From CAYXDO01 sp964463485 (GTDB lineage: Bacteria; Myxococcota; Kuafuiibacteriia; Kuafuiibacteriales; Kuafuiibacteriaceae): 64,000 bases of DNA. The translations under genes and the position numbers were made by a program. Location of the stretch: the NCBI GenBank assembly GCA_964463485.1, contig CAYXDO010000001.1, positions 1 to 64,000 on the forward strand. Direction: 5' to 3'. Below, in pieces: positions 1 to 9,897 of the stretch. The first letter of the stretch is position 1; each line of letters begins with the position of its first letter. Under the pieces are notes generated by a model that was not told where the DNA came from, did not search any database, and was given only the letters and a program-made list of their open reading frames with translations.

Positions 1-1
1 A

Positions 2-91
2 CCATTCGGCGACGGCGACGGCGACGGCAACGGCAACGGCAACGACTCGAACGCCAGCCCCGCCTTGTCGATCTTCTATGGTACCGGCTAG
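2..91 (+). CDS. C-terminal fragment of an Asp/Gly/Asn-repeat protein (5' truncated by window edge)
   Basis: The frame starting at base 2 is open to a TAG at 89-91 and gives 29 residues. It begins with alternating Gly-Asp and Gly-Asn dipeptides and ends in a short non-repetitive tail, SNASPALSIFYGTG. The repeat style matches the next gene downstream, so the two are probably related repeat proteins in tandem. Nothing about function can be said from so short a piece. Asp/Gly dipeptide repeats often bind calcium in secreted proteins, but that is inference here. Confidence 0.55.
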   Translation, partial: PFGDGDGDGNGNGNDSNASPALSIFYGTG

Positions 92-251
92 GCCGGGTTA
101 TGTTGCCTCGAACGTAACCCTGCTGGGCTAAAGACGGGGGCTGCGACCTCCACGTCTTCCTCATCGCCTTCTCTTCGATCAAACGAGAAAAATCTTCGCC
201 TCGATCGCTCCGCACGACGCCCGCGCCGTATGAACGCAACAGGAGGCCAAG

Positions 252-1722
252 ATGAACAACACGACTCGCTTCTTTCGAATCACCCTCGCAGCCCTCGGAC
301 TCGGAGGCGCCGCATGCACCAGCGACGTTCGGACCGTCAGCGGACGTCTGGACCTCGCTGGGCTTGGCGAAACCAAGGCCGAGTTGGTCGCGACAGACGA
401 GCTCGGCACCACGATCGTATCGCCCGTCGCGACCTCGGGCGAGTTCACCGTGGAGCTCGATGTGGGCGCCACTTACGCGCTCGCGTTTCGTGAACCAGGG
501 ACCCCTTCTGCATTCGCTCACCTCGTATCGAGACGATCCACCAGTCACGTCGTGCGAATCGCCCAAGGAAACGAGCTCGAGCTCGGCGTCGTCCGCGCCA
601 TAGGCACGAGCGCGGCTGGGTTGTCGGGGCCGGGAAGCGACGGACAGGGAAGTCAGTCGACAGAGGCAAACGACGGCTCCGAAGCGGGAGACACTCAGGG
701 GAACGACAGCTCGGAACCTGACGAGGATCAAGGAGATGACGGCTCCGAGGCGGGAGACGATGACCTCGAAGCGGGAGACGATCACGGAAATGACGGCCTC
801 GAAGTTGGAAATGAGTCGACGAGAGTCACTGGAGTCGAGTGGCCGGAGGGTACGTCCGAAATTTGCCGGGTCGCGACACCCGAGGCCTCCATCGCGTCGC
901 ACGTTTCCTTCCTCGTATCCGGCGAGGTCGACCTGGCCGAGTCCAACGAGACGGTCAGTGAGCCAGCGCTCGACAGCCCCCTTGCCGACCGTGACGGCGA
1001 TCTCCGCACCGACTCACTGGACGACGACGACGACGGCGACGGAGTGTGCGATGACGACGACTCTCGCGATGACGACTCCGACTCCGATGGCGACGGCGAT
1101 GGCTCAGGCAGCGATGACTCCGATGGCAATGGCGACGGTTCCGATGGCGACGGTTCCGATGGCGACGGTTCCGATGGCGACGGTTCCGATGGCGNNNNNN
1201 NNNNNNNNNNNNNNNNNNNNNNNNNNNNNNNNNNNNNNNNNNNNNNNNNNNNNNNNNNNNNNNNNNNNNNNNNNNNNNNNNNNNNNNNNNNNNNATGGCG
1301 ACGGTTCCGATGGCGACGGTTCCGATGGCGACGGTTCCGATGGCGACGGCTCCGATGGCGACGGTTCCGATGGCGACGGTTCCGATGGCGACGGTTCCGA
1401 TGGCGACAGTTCCGATGGCGACGGTTCGGGTGGGCAGGCAGAGTTGCCGTACGCGGTCAAACTCGCCGAGGGCGATACCTTCAAACTGATCGACGCGTTC
1501 CTCGAGAAGGGTCCTTTGCCCGCGTCGATCCTGGAAGTGGACATGAACGGTGCGAGCTGGAGAGCCGAGGAGCTCACGGCTAACCTCGAATTCGTCGTGA
1601 CCGCAGCGGATTGCGCCCACGAAGGGAATCGAGACACCGGACGCGACCGAATCTTCGTGCTCTGGCAGAATTTGGACGGCTCGACCGAGCTCGATCACTT
1701 GGACATCCGCTACTGCGACTGA
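252..1722 (+). CDS. Secreted Asp/Gly/Ser-repeat lipoprotein, interrupted by an assembly gap
   Basis: A strong Shine-Dalgarno (AGGAGG, 241-246) precedes the ATG. The N-terminus has a hydrophobic stretch ending in GGAAC, a plausible lipobox with Cys at about residue 22. Next come a small beta-rich region, acidic imperfect repeats (GSEAGDDD type), a segment like thrombospondin type-3 calcium loops (DRDGDLRTDSLDDDDDGDG), then a perfect 15-bp repeat encoding DGDGS. The repeat runs into 100 N. After the gap the same repeat resumes in a different frame and continues into a unique C-terminal domain of about 95 residues ending at 1722 (HLDIRYCD). The frame change is best explained by a gap of arbitrary length, not a real frameshift. 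Function unknown; probably a calcium-binding surface lipoprotein. Confidence 0.75.
1141..1436 (+). repeat. 15-bp tandem repeat array with an internal assembly gap
   Basis: The unit GATGGCGACGGTTCC, encoding DGDGS, repeats almost perfectly on both sides of the 100-N gap (1195-1294). Only single substitutions are seen, for example GGCTCC near 1350 and AGTTCC near 1408. The true copy number is unknown because short-read assembly would collapse here. Confidence 0.9.
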
Positions 1723-1936
1723 GTTCGGGCTCGACAGGTCCGGTCCGAGAGTTTCGGATCAACTTGGCCCGACGCCTTCGGTCTTCCGATTCCCGCGCCG
1801 CTCGGAACTTTCCCTCTTCATCTCCGTTGACTCGATCCCCTCGCCGAAATACCTTCGGCTCGAGCCTGAGTCCGAGCTCAGCCGACCTCCCTGCACCTCA
1901 GCCCGGTGGCGTGAACCAACGAAGAAGGAGCGAAGA

Positions 1937-2422
1937 ATGAGCCTCACTCGAACCTACGCTTGGGACGATCCGCAACAGATCGCCGAGCGGGCCCGATCCC
2001 TTTCTGGAATGGAGTTCTTGGCGGCTCTGATTCGGGACGGGACCCGAGTCCCGGTCGGGGCGACCAACAATTTTCGACTCGCCGAGGTTGGCGAGGGTCG
2101 GTGTCTTTTCCTGAGTGAGCCGGCGGAATACTTGTTCAATCCGATAGGAGGCATTCACGGGGGTTGGTATGCGTGCGTGCTGGACGCGGCGCTCGGGGTC
2201 GCCGTTCACACGACGCTCCCGGCTGGAGTGGGTTACACGACGCTCGAGTACAAGGTGAATTTGACCAAAGCCGTTACGTTGGGCTCAGGTGAGTTGCGCT
2301 GCGAAGGGAAGCTCGTGTCTCGGGGTCGCCGGGTAGCGACGTCGGAAGCGAGGCTCACGGGGGGCGACGGTGCGCTCTACGCGCACGCGACGAGCACGTG
2401 TTTGATCTTGGACTCGCGCTGA
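1937..2422 (+). CDS. PaaI-family hotdog-fold thioesterase
   Basis: This 161-residue protein matches the PaaI/YbgC-type hotdog thioesterases, which hydrolyse acyl-CoA (often aryl- or phenylacetyl-CoA) thioesters in the cytoplasm. The diagnostic stretch is at residues 72-110: GGIHGGWYACVLDAALG, the central-helix region, followed by the strand TTLEYKVNLTKAV. Length is normal for the family. The ATG follows GAAGAAGGAG at a good distance. It stands alone between a repeat protein and a convergent lipoprotein gene, so its substrate cannot be inferred from context. Confidence 0.85.
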   Translation: MSLTRTYAWDDPQQIAERARSLSGMEFLAALIRDGTRVPVGATNNFRLAEVGEGRCLFLSEPAEYLFNPIGGIHGGWYACVLDAALGVAVHTTLPAGVGYTTLEYKVNLTKAVTLGSGELRCEGKLVSRGRRVATSEARLTGGDGALYAHATSTCLILDSR

Positions 2423-2447
2423 AATTCTCGCCGGGGGGGCGGACGTG

Positions 2448-3251
2448 TCACGGCGAGCCGAGGGTAGCTTCCTCGATGATGATGGAATAGGCGTAGCCGG
2501 CGCCGAAGTCTCTGTCGGCGCGTAGGACTCCCTTGACCGATACGACGTCACCGACTTTGGTCTCGCCCTGAGTGGTGACGGTGAGGTCATGAGTTCCTTT
2601 GTCGGCAGCGCCCGTTCCGTCCTGGATGTGTACCCAATTCCGACCCATGACTCCGCGGACGAACTTGGTGACCTGGCCGTTCACAGAGACGTTCTTGTCC
2701 TTCAGGTTGGCCTTGCCGGCAAAGATCTCCTCGATCGACTTTCCGTCGGGCCCGCCGGCCTTCTGGATTTTGCCGACGACCGCGGGGGGACCTCCCGCGG
2801 CGTGTTTGGCTCCGTCCGCCGCGGGCATGGCCTCGGCGGCAGGCTGCGAAGCGGGAGCGGCGGGCTGGGCCTGGCCTGGCGCCCCAACGAGAGTGCCGAA
2901 GTAAACGAGCTCGAAGGTGCGGTTGAGCGTCTTGGAGGCGAACGCACGCATGGGTTGCGCACCCGCGACGGTGACTTCGGTACCCACCCCCGTGGTCGTC
3001 TCGGGCACCGCTGCCCAGGCTTCGCCAGACGCGGTTGCGAGCTTGAGGTAAGTGTACGGAGGAGCCTCCAGCCGTTCGACGACCTTCCCTCGCACGTCCG
3101 AGGGCGCGTCTGCTGGCGGCGGGGGAGCGTCCTGAGATTTCGCTGGCCCGCTCGCGGCTTGGTTGGTCGGCGGGGTCGCTGGGGGCGACGGCGATTTGTT
3201 GCAGGCGAAGACGGAAGCCGCGAGGGCTGACGCGATGAACAACTGACGCAT
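2448..3251 (-). CDS. Putative lipoprotein with an OB-fold-like C-terminal domain
   Basis: The protein has 267 residues. The N-terminus MRQLFIASALAASVFACNK is a type II signal peptide with lipobox VFAC. A Pro/Ala-rich linker follows, then a beta-rich segment (about 55-120), a second Ala/Pro linker, and a C-terminal domain (about 165-267) with VNGQVTKFVRGVMGRNWVHIQDGTG and GDVVSVKGVLRADRDFGAGY, typical of OB-fold, nucleic-acid-binding-like domains found in periplasmic proteins. AAGAGG precedes the ATG. It is convergent with the thioesterase gene and only 25 bp away. Its ligand is unknown. Confidence 0.75.
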   Translation of the reverse strand: MRQLFIASALAASVFACNKSPSPPATPPTNQAASGPAKSQDAPPPPADAPSDVRGKVVERLEAPPYTYLKLATASGEAWAAVPETTTGVGTEVTVAGAQPMRAFASKTLNRTFELVYFGTLVGAPGQAQPAAPASQPAAEAMPAADGAKHAAGGPPAVVGKIQKAGGPDGKSIEEIFAGKANLKDKNVSVNGQVTKFVRGVMGRNWVHIQDGTGAADKGTHDLTVTTQGETKVGDVVSVKGVLRADRDFGAGYAYSIIIEEATLGSP

Positions 3252-3604
3252 GGGAACCTCTTATTCGCCCGATCTGCGGGCGGTCCGTCATACCAAATCG
3301 ACGGGCCCTTGCGACACAAATCGTCGCCCATCGTTCAAGCACCGGCGCGGTGGGTGGGGTTGGTCCCCAGAAGAAGTGTGAACCCAACGGCCCCGAGCCA
3401 GCTCGCGACAAGCCACGCAGTAGACCGATGGACGCGCCATTCTCGGGTCAGTCCTTGCACCGGTACACTTCACGTCCATATGTTACGGCTGCAAGCGGTT
3501 GCGAGCACGTCGTACGGTCCAGGCGAGCCTGGGTCGCCAAGCTCATTCACGACGCACCAAGACACGAACGACGAATGGGATCTCCAAGAGATGAGTGAGC
3601 CCCG
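3252..3604. other. Divergent intergenic region (353 bp), no feature recognised
   Basis: This space separates a minus-strand lipoprotein gene from the plus-strand tamA-like gene, so it must carry both promoters. No convincing sigma-70 boxes, hairpin or repeat was seen. Short open frames here lack ribosome sites and coding character. Confidence 0.5.
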
Positions 3605-5470
3605 GTGAGTGGCGGGATTCTCGCCGTGGGACGCGCGTGGGGCCTCACCACCTTGCTCGCCCTGCTCCAAAGCTGCGTCGTCACCCGCGGTCCATCGGGA
3701 GCTCCGAAGATCGTTTCGGTCGAACTCATCGGGACCGAGGCGCTCGACGCCTCCGAAATCGTAGCTGGCCTCGCCAATCACCCTCCGCGCGGAATCATCG
3801 ACCGCGCCGACGCGCGCCTCGACCGTTCGGCGCTCGACATAGATCGTCGAAGGATTGAGTCGTTCTATCGTTCCAAAGGCTGGTTCTTCGCAACCGTGAT
3901 GAAGGCCGAGGTCTCGGAGACCGAAGGAGGCGTGGGCCTTCGCTTCGTGGTCGACGAGGGGCGCCCGGTCCGGTTCGCGCGCGTTTCGATCGCGGGCGCG
4001 CCTCTCGGGCTCGCTGGACAGCTGGAAGAAGCTCTAGGAATCACTCTGGGTGAGCCCGCCGCCTATGCCGAGTATGAGTCGGCCAAGTCGAGAGTCTCGA
4101 GGGCCCTCGAGGAAGCCGGTCATTCTCGGGCCAAAATCACCGGCGAGCTCCGAATCGACCGCGCGAAGTCCGAAGCGACGGTGAGTCTCTCCGTCGAAGC
4201 AGGACCGGTGGCCCGGTTCGAAGCGCCCGAGATCGTCGCACCCGACGCGGTCTCCGCGCGGGCCGTCTCGGCACGAATGCTGTTGTCAGAAGGCGATCGG
4301 TACGACCCAAGGCTCGTCGAGGCCAGCCGAAACCGCTTCCTATCGATGCCCGCTCTTGGTCGGACGCGAGTCTCTCAGCGTCTCGGCTCGGCGTCCGACA
4401 CGATCATCGTACGCGCCGAAGTCACTCCGGGCGACAAGAACGAGGTTCGGCTGGGTATCGGCGCGGCCGCATCGAGCTCGGGATACGACCTCTATGGGCG
4501 CGCGGGCTACACGAGCTATGGGTTGCTGGGTCCCTTGTGGGCCACGACGATCGAGCTGCGCCCGGGACACCGAATCGTTCGATCGGGTGTCGGAGGAACG
4601 ATCATTCAAGGAAAGTTGGTCCTCACCAGGGATGATTTTCTCATCCCCTTGCTCGAGCTCGAGCTCGATGGATCGTATGCGAGGTCACAGCGAGAGATCT
4701 TCGTCTCCAACGGCGCGGCGGTCGCCGCTTCGATGAGCTACCCTTCTGCGAAGTTGGGGCTTTCGGTCGGCCTCGGGTTGCGGGGTGGCTGGACCGAGTT
4801 TCTCGAAATCAGCCCGTTCGTCTCGCCGGAGCTCGCCAGGGAGCTGGGAATCAGCAGCCCCGAGCTCTCGTTCGAAGCGATGCCGAGTCTCGCTTGGGAT
4901 CGGAGAGATGACGCGGTGGCTCCACATCGCGGGGCGATGATGAGAGTGTCAGCGGGACCCGGCGTCTCGGCACGCGGGACCTATTTTTCGATGACGCCGG
5001 AGGCCCGCGCGTACGTCTCGGCGGGTCCCTTGGTGTTCGCGGCCCGCTTTCTCCTCGCGGCGGTCACCGGAGACGTTCCGGCGGCTCGCCGAGTGTTTGG
5101 AGGAGGGGCCGATGGGCATCGCGGGTTCGTTCACCGTCGGTTCTCTCCGAGCGTCGCGGGCCATCCGGAGCTCCCTATCGGTGGGACGGCCCTGTATTTG
5201 TTTTCGGCAGAAGCGCGGATCGATCTCTTCGACATTTACGAGAGTCCGTTCGGCGTCGCGGTTTTCGGCGACGCTGGAGAGGTCGCCGGAGCATTGTCCG
5301 AGCTCGCCGCGCGAGCTCCGCACCTCGCTGCCGGAGGCGGGCTCCGCTACCAGACTCCGGTCGGCGCGCTTCGCACCGATCTGGGTTTCAGACTGAACCG
5401 CAGAGGTGACTCCGAACCCGATCCGAGCTCCACCTGGGCCTTTCATTTCGCGATTGGAGAGGCGTTTTGA
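3605..5470 (+). CDS. tamA: TamA/BamA-family outer-membrane assembly protein, possibly lipidated
   Basis: This 621-residue Omp85-type protein is the outer-membrane half of the translocation and assembly module. After the signal sequence come POTRA-like repeats (about 40-270; for example VSVELIGTEALDASEIVAGL and RFARVSIAGAPLGLA), then a C-terminal beta-barrel (about 275-621) with the surface-antigen signature LAWDRRDDAVAPHRGAMM and a C-terminal strand ending in AIGEAF. The GTG start gives a signal peptide ending LLALLQSC, which resembles a lipobox and would make this a lipid-anchored TamL-like form. The gene overlaps the tamB start at TTGA, so the two are translationally coupled. Family assignment is firm; lipidation is inference. 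Confidence 0.85.
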   Translation: MSGGILAVGRAWGLTTLLALLQSCVVTRGPSGAPKIVSVELIGTEALDASEIVAGLANHPPRGIIDRADARLDRSALDIDRRRIESFYRSKGWFFATVMKAEVSETEGGVGLRFVVDEGRPVRFARVSIAGAPLGLAGQLEEALGITLGEPAAYAEYESAKSRVSRALEEAGHSRAKITGELRIDRAKSEATVSLSVEAGPVARFEAPEIVAPDAVSARAVSARMLLSEGDRYDPRLVEASRNRFLSMPALGRTRVSQRLGSASDTIIVRAEVTPGDKNEVRLGIGAAASSSGYDLYGRAGYTSYGLLGPLWATTIELRPGHRIVRSGVGGTIIQGKLVLTRDDFLIPLLELELDGSYARSQREIFVSNGAAVAASMSYPSAKLGLSVGLGLRGGWTEFLEISPFVSPELARELGISSPELSFEAMPSLAWDRRDDAVAPHRGAMMRVSAGPGVSARGTYFSMTPEARAYVSAGPLVFAARFLLAAVTGDVPAARRVFGGGADGHRGFVHRRFSPSVAGHPELPIGGTALYLFSAEARIDLFDIYESPFGVAVFGDAGEVAGALSELAARAPHLAAGGGLRYQTPVGALRTDLGFRLNRRGDSEPDPSSTWAFHFAIGEAF

Positions 5471-8400
5471 GTCGCGCGATCGATCCGGAGCGTCGCGGTT
5501 CGCTGCGGCGATGGCTGCGTCGGGTCTGCCGCTGGGCAGCGGTCGCGTTGATCTGCTCGTTGCTCGCCCTGAGCTTGATCGACCGAGCCCGGCTGATGGG
5601 TCGTCTCCTGTCGACTCTCGGTTCGGGTCAACTCCATGGTCAGCTTCAGGTCGAGAGAGTCGAGCTCGAGGACGGAGCTCTCAGACTCGTGAGAGGTCAG
5701 CTCTTGGACCCGGACGGAGTGGTCGCGGTCAGCTTCGCCCGAATCGAGGTGAGGTCGATCTGGCGCCTGCTGTTCGAAAGAAGAGTCGATCGGCTGATCG
5801 TGTCGGCGCCACAGATCTGGATTCGTACGGACTCGAACGGCTCGAACTTCGACCGCATTTTCGCGAGCGAGGTCGACGTGCCGCGCGCGGAGTCATCGAC
5901 CGAGTCCCTCTCCCTCCCGCGAATCGCCGTTGACGGCTTGGTCGTCGACCATGGGGACGTCCACTTGATCGACTCGTCGACCACCGGCCTGCGCCTCAGC
6001 GCCGCCCAGCTCTCCCTCCACGGCAGCGTGGAGCTCGGCCCGAGCTCGACCGCCGAGGTCACACAGCTTTCGTTCGTGCTCGACCCAGGGAGGTCCGCGT
6101 CGCAGATCATAGAGGGGCCCATTCAGTTGAAGGTCTTGGCCCGGGTGAGTATCGAGGACGACGTACTCAGTGGCCGAGTCGAGGCTTCCAGTCCGGAGCG
6201 CGTGAAGGTGGCGGTCGATGAATTCAGGGTTGGCCTGGACCTCTCCGAGGCCACCGCGAGGGGCACGGTGACGGTCGAGCCCTTGGGACTCGAGCTCGTT
6301 GGCCTCGACGCACCAGCTCCTCTCGCGATCGACATTTCGGCGGGTGTCGAATCGGGCACGATCCAGCTCGTCGCGACGGCCACGGTGGGCTCCCCGCGCT
6401 CGACAGTTTCGGTGAGGATGACAAAGGCCGAGGTGCTGAACGCGGACGTGTGGGCCTCGGAGCTCGATCTAGCGGCGATTGACCGCCGACTTCCTGAGTC
6501 GTCGCTTTCGTTCCGGTCGAGCGTTCACGTCGAAGACGACTCGATCGGGGGCCATTTCGAGGGCCGCGGTCGAGTCGGACCCATCGGGCCTGGACAGCCC
6601 TCCGTCGTGCTGAGTGAGCTCGCGTGCCGAGCGCGCTGGGAGAGTCAGCAGCTCGAATTCGACGTACGTGCCCTCGGCGCGCCCGAAAGCTCGGTCCGCG
6701 CCTCGAGCTCGAAACACCGGGGTCGAGACCTGTCCCTGTTGGTATCGGGCCTCGTACGACCCGAAGACGAGTACGTCGAGCGTGGGGAGATCGACGTGAA
6801 GATCCCCGACCTATCGCCATTCTCATCGGCGGCCCAGAAGCTCGGTGGGCGAGTCTCCGTGAAGGCAGCGGTCCGCGGAACGCTGGATCGAAGTGAGGTC
6901 GAGCTGCTCGCGGAGGGCTCGGACCTGCGGTCGAATGAGTCATTCCTCGAGCAAGTGAGGGTCGAGTCATCGTCGGTGCTCCGAGGAATGGACTTTCTTG
7001 GCTCTCCGCCTTCCGGTGAGCTCGTTGCTACCGCGACCGGACTGAGGAGCGGAGACCTCCGGCTCGACGCCGCGAAGCTCGCGGCAGCAGTGAAGCCGCG
7101 AGCGACGGGGGCGATAGTCGAGCTCTGGTCTCTCGATCTCGAGACCGGTGAATCGTTCGTACACGGGCGCGCCACGGGGGAGTTTTCGCGAGACAGGATC
7201 GCCATCCGTCGACTTCATCTGGAGACCTCGGGCGGACCGCTCACGTTGACGGCCACGGTCACCGCCCCATCGGGTTCGGGTTCATTGGACAGTCGGGACA
7301 CGAGAGGAGAGGCGCACCTATCGGCCAAGGACTTCGACCTCTCGAAGCTCGAAGACTGGGTTCCCGGGCTCGAGGGTCGACTCAGCTTCGACGCCGACGT
7401 CTTTCGTAAGAAGTCATGGGGCGGTGAGTTGCTGGCTCGCTACTGCGGCGTCAGAGCTCCGCCGTACCTCGACGGCCTCGACGGTGAGTTATCGGTCGAC
7501 ATAGGAAGGCAAGAGAAGTGCGGCGACTTCGCACCGGATCCGCGTCGGGACGTTTGCCTCGAGATCAGCGCGAGAGAACCCAAGCTCACCGTTTCCGCGA
7601 CCGCGACCTGGCCGCTGCACTCGAGGCTGCCGAACCCGTCCGAGCTCGACGCCGACGTCGAGCTGGGCCACCTCGATCTCGCCGCGGTGGCGGAGCTCGC
7701 GAAGGTCGAGCTTCCGGTCGAGGGCGTCGTGAGCGCTCGCGGAACCGGGCGATCCGGGCGGTGGAGGCTCGGAGCCCGATTGGACTCGGGTCGGGTGAGT
7801 TACCTGGACCCCGACTCCGTCGTCGCCGCAGCAACGGTGACCGTCGACTTGTCCGACCTGGACGAACCCATCGCGGTGGGGCTGACGGCCGCGGCGACGA
7901 GCGCGATCGGATCTCTCGGGGTCGCCGCCAAAGGCCGCTCACGGTGGCCCTTGCCGAGTACACCCGAGCTCGGATCGATCGAGTCGGTGACCTTGAAGTT
8001 GGATCCCCTGAACATCCCTCCGTCGCTTCAACCGACATTCTTGACCGAGCGGTGCTCCGCTTTGGAGCGAGAAACTCGCGCTCGTTGTCACGGCCGACTG
8101 ACGCTCGCCCTCGGCCAGGCGCTTCGGACCGGGGAGCTCACGGGGGAGTGGGTCATGGGGAAGGATCGGGTTGGTCTCCGAGTGGTAATGAGTGAGCTCG
8201 GTACCCATGCCGAAGCGCTGCTGACCTCGGCCGAGTATGAAGCGAGCTCCGGGCCGTTGGTCTCTTTGATTCTCGAAGGAGAGCGACTGGACGTCTCGAG
8301 CCTCTCGGCGGGTGATGATTTCCGCAAGAACAAGATACGGGGGCAAATCGAAACGCAGCCGATTCGACTCGACGACTTCCTCGGCGAGTTTCTGGAGACG

Positions 8401-9897
8401 CGCGGGCGCGCCGAGCTCGGTCGTGTCGTCGTGTCGGGCGCCCTCGGGGGCTCGATCGGTGCGCCCAACGGCCGGATCGAGGTGGCATGGTCTGGAGCCA
8501 AGCTGGACGAGCAACCGATTTCTGGAAAGGTCGTGGCGGAGGTCGAATCGGTGGGCCCTTCTTCACTCGAGGGTGAGTTGGGGCTCAGGGTGGAGGCGGG
8601 AAAGGGGTTCGTGCAGCTCGACGCGCAGGCGAAACCGGGGCCGACCAAGCGTGGGCAGTCCGCGTTCGACGAGCTCGTGCTTTCGGCGGAGGTGGTCGCG
8701 GCGGCGTTTCCGCTCGAGCCGCTGTCGAGCGTGCTGGCGTTGGATGCCGGCTTCTCGGGCAGCCTCTCCGGGAAGGCAAAAATGTCGCACCCAGGCGCGG
8801 AGGTCGAGGCAGACCTCGTCGTCGAGGACCTCGGCCTTTCCTTGCCCGTGAGTGAGCTCCCTCCGCTCGAAGGAGGCCGACTGGGGCTGAGAGTCCGAGG
8901 AAGCACCGGGGCAGTCGAGCTTCGAGCGCGAGCCGGCGAAGGCTCGGTATCGCTCGTGGCCGAGGGCACCCCGAAACGTGTCACCGGACATGCCAGCGTC
9001 GAGAAGTTGCTGGTTGCGACCTCGGGCCTTCAGGCCTTCGTCGATGCGAGCTCGACCCTGGAGTTGAGTGATTCGCGCTTCTCCATCGTACTCGACGATA
9101 CCTTCGTCAGGGTTCCGGGTGACAGCGGCGCGAACCTCCATCCCATTCGGAGCCTGCCCGACGTCGTGTTCGACGAAGAGGTCAAGGAGACCGCCGCTCT
9201 GAGCTCGTTCGAGGCCTCGGTGCGGACGCGACGGCCCATTCAGATTCGGGGCGAGGAGATCGAGACCGAGCTCGAGATCGATCTCACGAAGACCGAGGGT
9301 GCCGATGGCTACGTGCGCGCAGTGCAGGGTACGATTACGCTGTTCGGCCGCGAGTATCGAATCGATCGGGCCAGGCTGAGCTTCGCAGGAGCGCTCGATC
9401 CGGGCGTCGAAGTCAGGCTCGTACACGAGGGGGACGGATTCACACTCATCGTCGAAGTAGGTGGTACGGCACAGCGCCCAGAGGTGAGGTTCTCTTCGGA
9501 ACCCTCGACGTACGATTCGACGGCCCTCCTTCGAATCTTCCTCGGAACCGACCCCGAGGAGCTCGATTCGACGGAATCGACACCTCCGACCGAGCAAGCA
9601 TCCGGCATGCTCGCTAGCTATTTGGCGGGCGAAGTTACGCGAAGGCTGGCCTCCTTGCTGTACCTCGACACGATCGAGCTCGAGAGCGAAGGCACGACTC
9701 CGAGCGGCGTGCGGGTCGGAAAGTGGCTCACGAGGCGGGTGTTTTTGTCGTACCATCACCGACTCACGACTCAGCCCGACCAAAACACCGGGGAGGCCGC
9801 GCTGCGATATGGGTTCTTGCCCGGCTGGCAGGCCGAAGCCTTGTTTGGCGATCGCGCCAACGGGCACGTGGAGCTGAGTTGGGTGAAGCGCTTCTGA
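5467..9897 (+). CDS. tamB: TamB-family translocation and assembly module protein
   Basis: The protein has 1476 residues, a usual length for TamB. One N-terminal membrane segment (about residues 18-38, AAVALICSLLALSLI) anchors it in the inner membrane. A very long beta-rich periplasmic region follows (AsmA/DUF490 type), expected to form a lipid-conducting groove. The conserved TamB C-terminus is clear from about 1280: VQGTITLFGREYRIDRARLSF, VEVGGTAQRPEVRFSS, and the last strands GFLPGWQAEALFG and HVELSWVKRF. The start is a TTG that overlaps the tamA stop (TTGA). Pairing with tamA is the standard arrangement. Together they assist insertion of some outer-membrane proteins and phospholipid transport to the outer membrane. 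Confidence 0.93.
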   Translation: MSRAIDPERRGSLRRWLRRVCRWAAVALICSLLALSLIDRARLMGRLLSTLGSGQLHGQLQVERVELEDGALRLVRGQLLDPDGVVAVSFARIEVRSIWRLLFERRVDRLIVSAPQIWIRTDSNGSNFDRIFASEVDVPRAESSTESLSLPRIAVDGLVVDHGDVHLIDSSTTGLRLSAAQLSLHGSVELGPSSTAEVTQLSFVLDPGRSASQIIEGPIQLKVLARVSIEDDVLSGRVEASSPERVKVAVDEFRVGLDLSEATARGTVTVEPLGLELVGLDAPAPLAIDISAGVESGTIQLVATATVGSPRSTVSVRMTKAEVLNADVWASELDLAAIDRRLPESSLSFRSSVHVEDDSIGGHFEGRGRVGPIGPGQPSVVLSELACRARWESQQLEFDVRALGAPESSVRASSSKHRGRDLSLLVSGLVRPEDEYVERGEIDVKIPDLSPFSSAAQKLGGRVSVKAAVRGTLDRSEVELLAEGSDLRSNESFLEQVRVESSSVLRGMDFLGSPPSGELVATATGLRSGDLRLDAAKLAAAVKPRATGAIVELWSLDLETGESFVHGRATGEFSRDRIAIRRLHLETSGGPLTLTATVTAPSGSGSLDSRDTRGEAHLSAKDFDLSKLEDWVPGLEGRLSFDADVFRKKSWGGELLARYCGVRAPPYLDGLDGELSVDIGRQEKCGDFAPDPRRDVCLEISAREPKLTVSATATWPLHSRLPNPSELDADVELGHLDLAAVAELAKVELPVEGVVSARGTGRSGRWRLGARLDSGRVSYLDPDSVVAAATVTVDLSDLDEPIAVGLTAAATSAIGSLGVAAKGRSRWPLPSTPELGSIESVTLKLDPLNIPPSLQPTFLTERCSALERETRARCHGRLTLALGQALRTGELTGEWVMGKDRVGLRVVMSELGTHAEALLTSAEYEASSGPLVSLILEGERLDVSSLSAGDDFRKNKIRGQIETQPIRLDDFLGEFLETRGRAELGRVVVSGALGGSIGAPNGRIEVAWSGAKLDEQPISGKVVAEVESVGPSSLEGELGLRVEAGKGFVQLDAQAKPGPTKRGQSAFDELVLSAEVVAAAFPLEPLSSVLALDAGFSGSLSGKAKMSHPGAEVEADLVVEDLGLSLPVSELPPLEGGRLGLRVRGSTGAVELRARAGEGSVSLVAEGTPKRVTGHASVEKLLVATSGLQAFVDASSTLELSDSRFSIVLDDTFVRVPGDSGANLHPIRSLPDVVFDEEVKETAALSSFEASVRTRRPIQIRGEEIETELEIDLTKTEGADGYVRAVQGTITLFGREYRIDRARLSFAGALDPGVEVRLVHEGDGFTLIVEVGGTAQRPEVRFSSEPSTYDSTALLRIFLGTDPEELDSTESTPPTEQASGMLASYLAGEVTRRLASLLYLDTIELESEGTTPSGVRVGKWLTRRVFLSYHHRLTTQPDQNTGEAALRYGFLPGWQAEALFGDRANGHVELSWVKRF

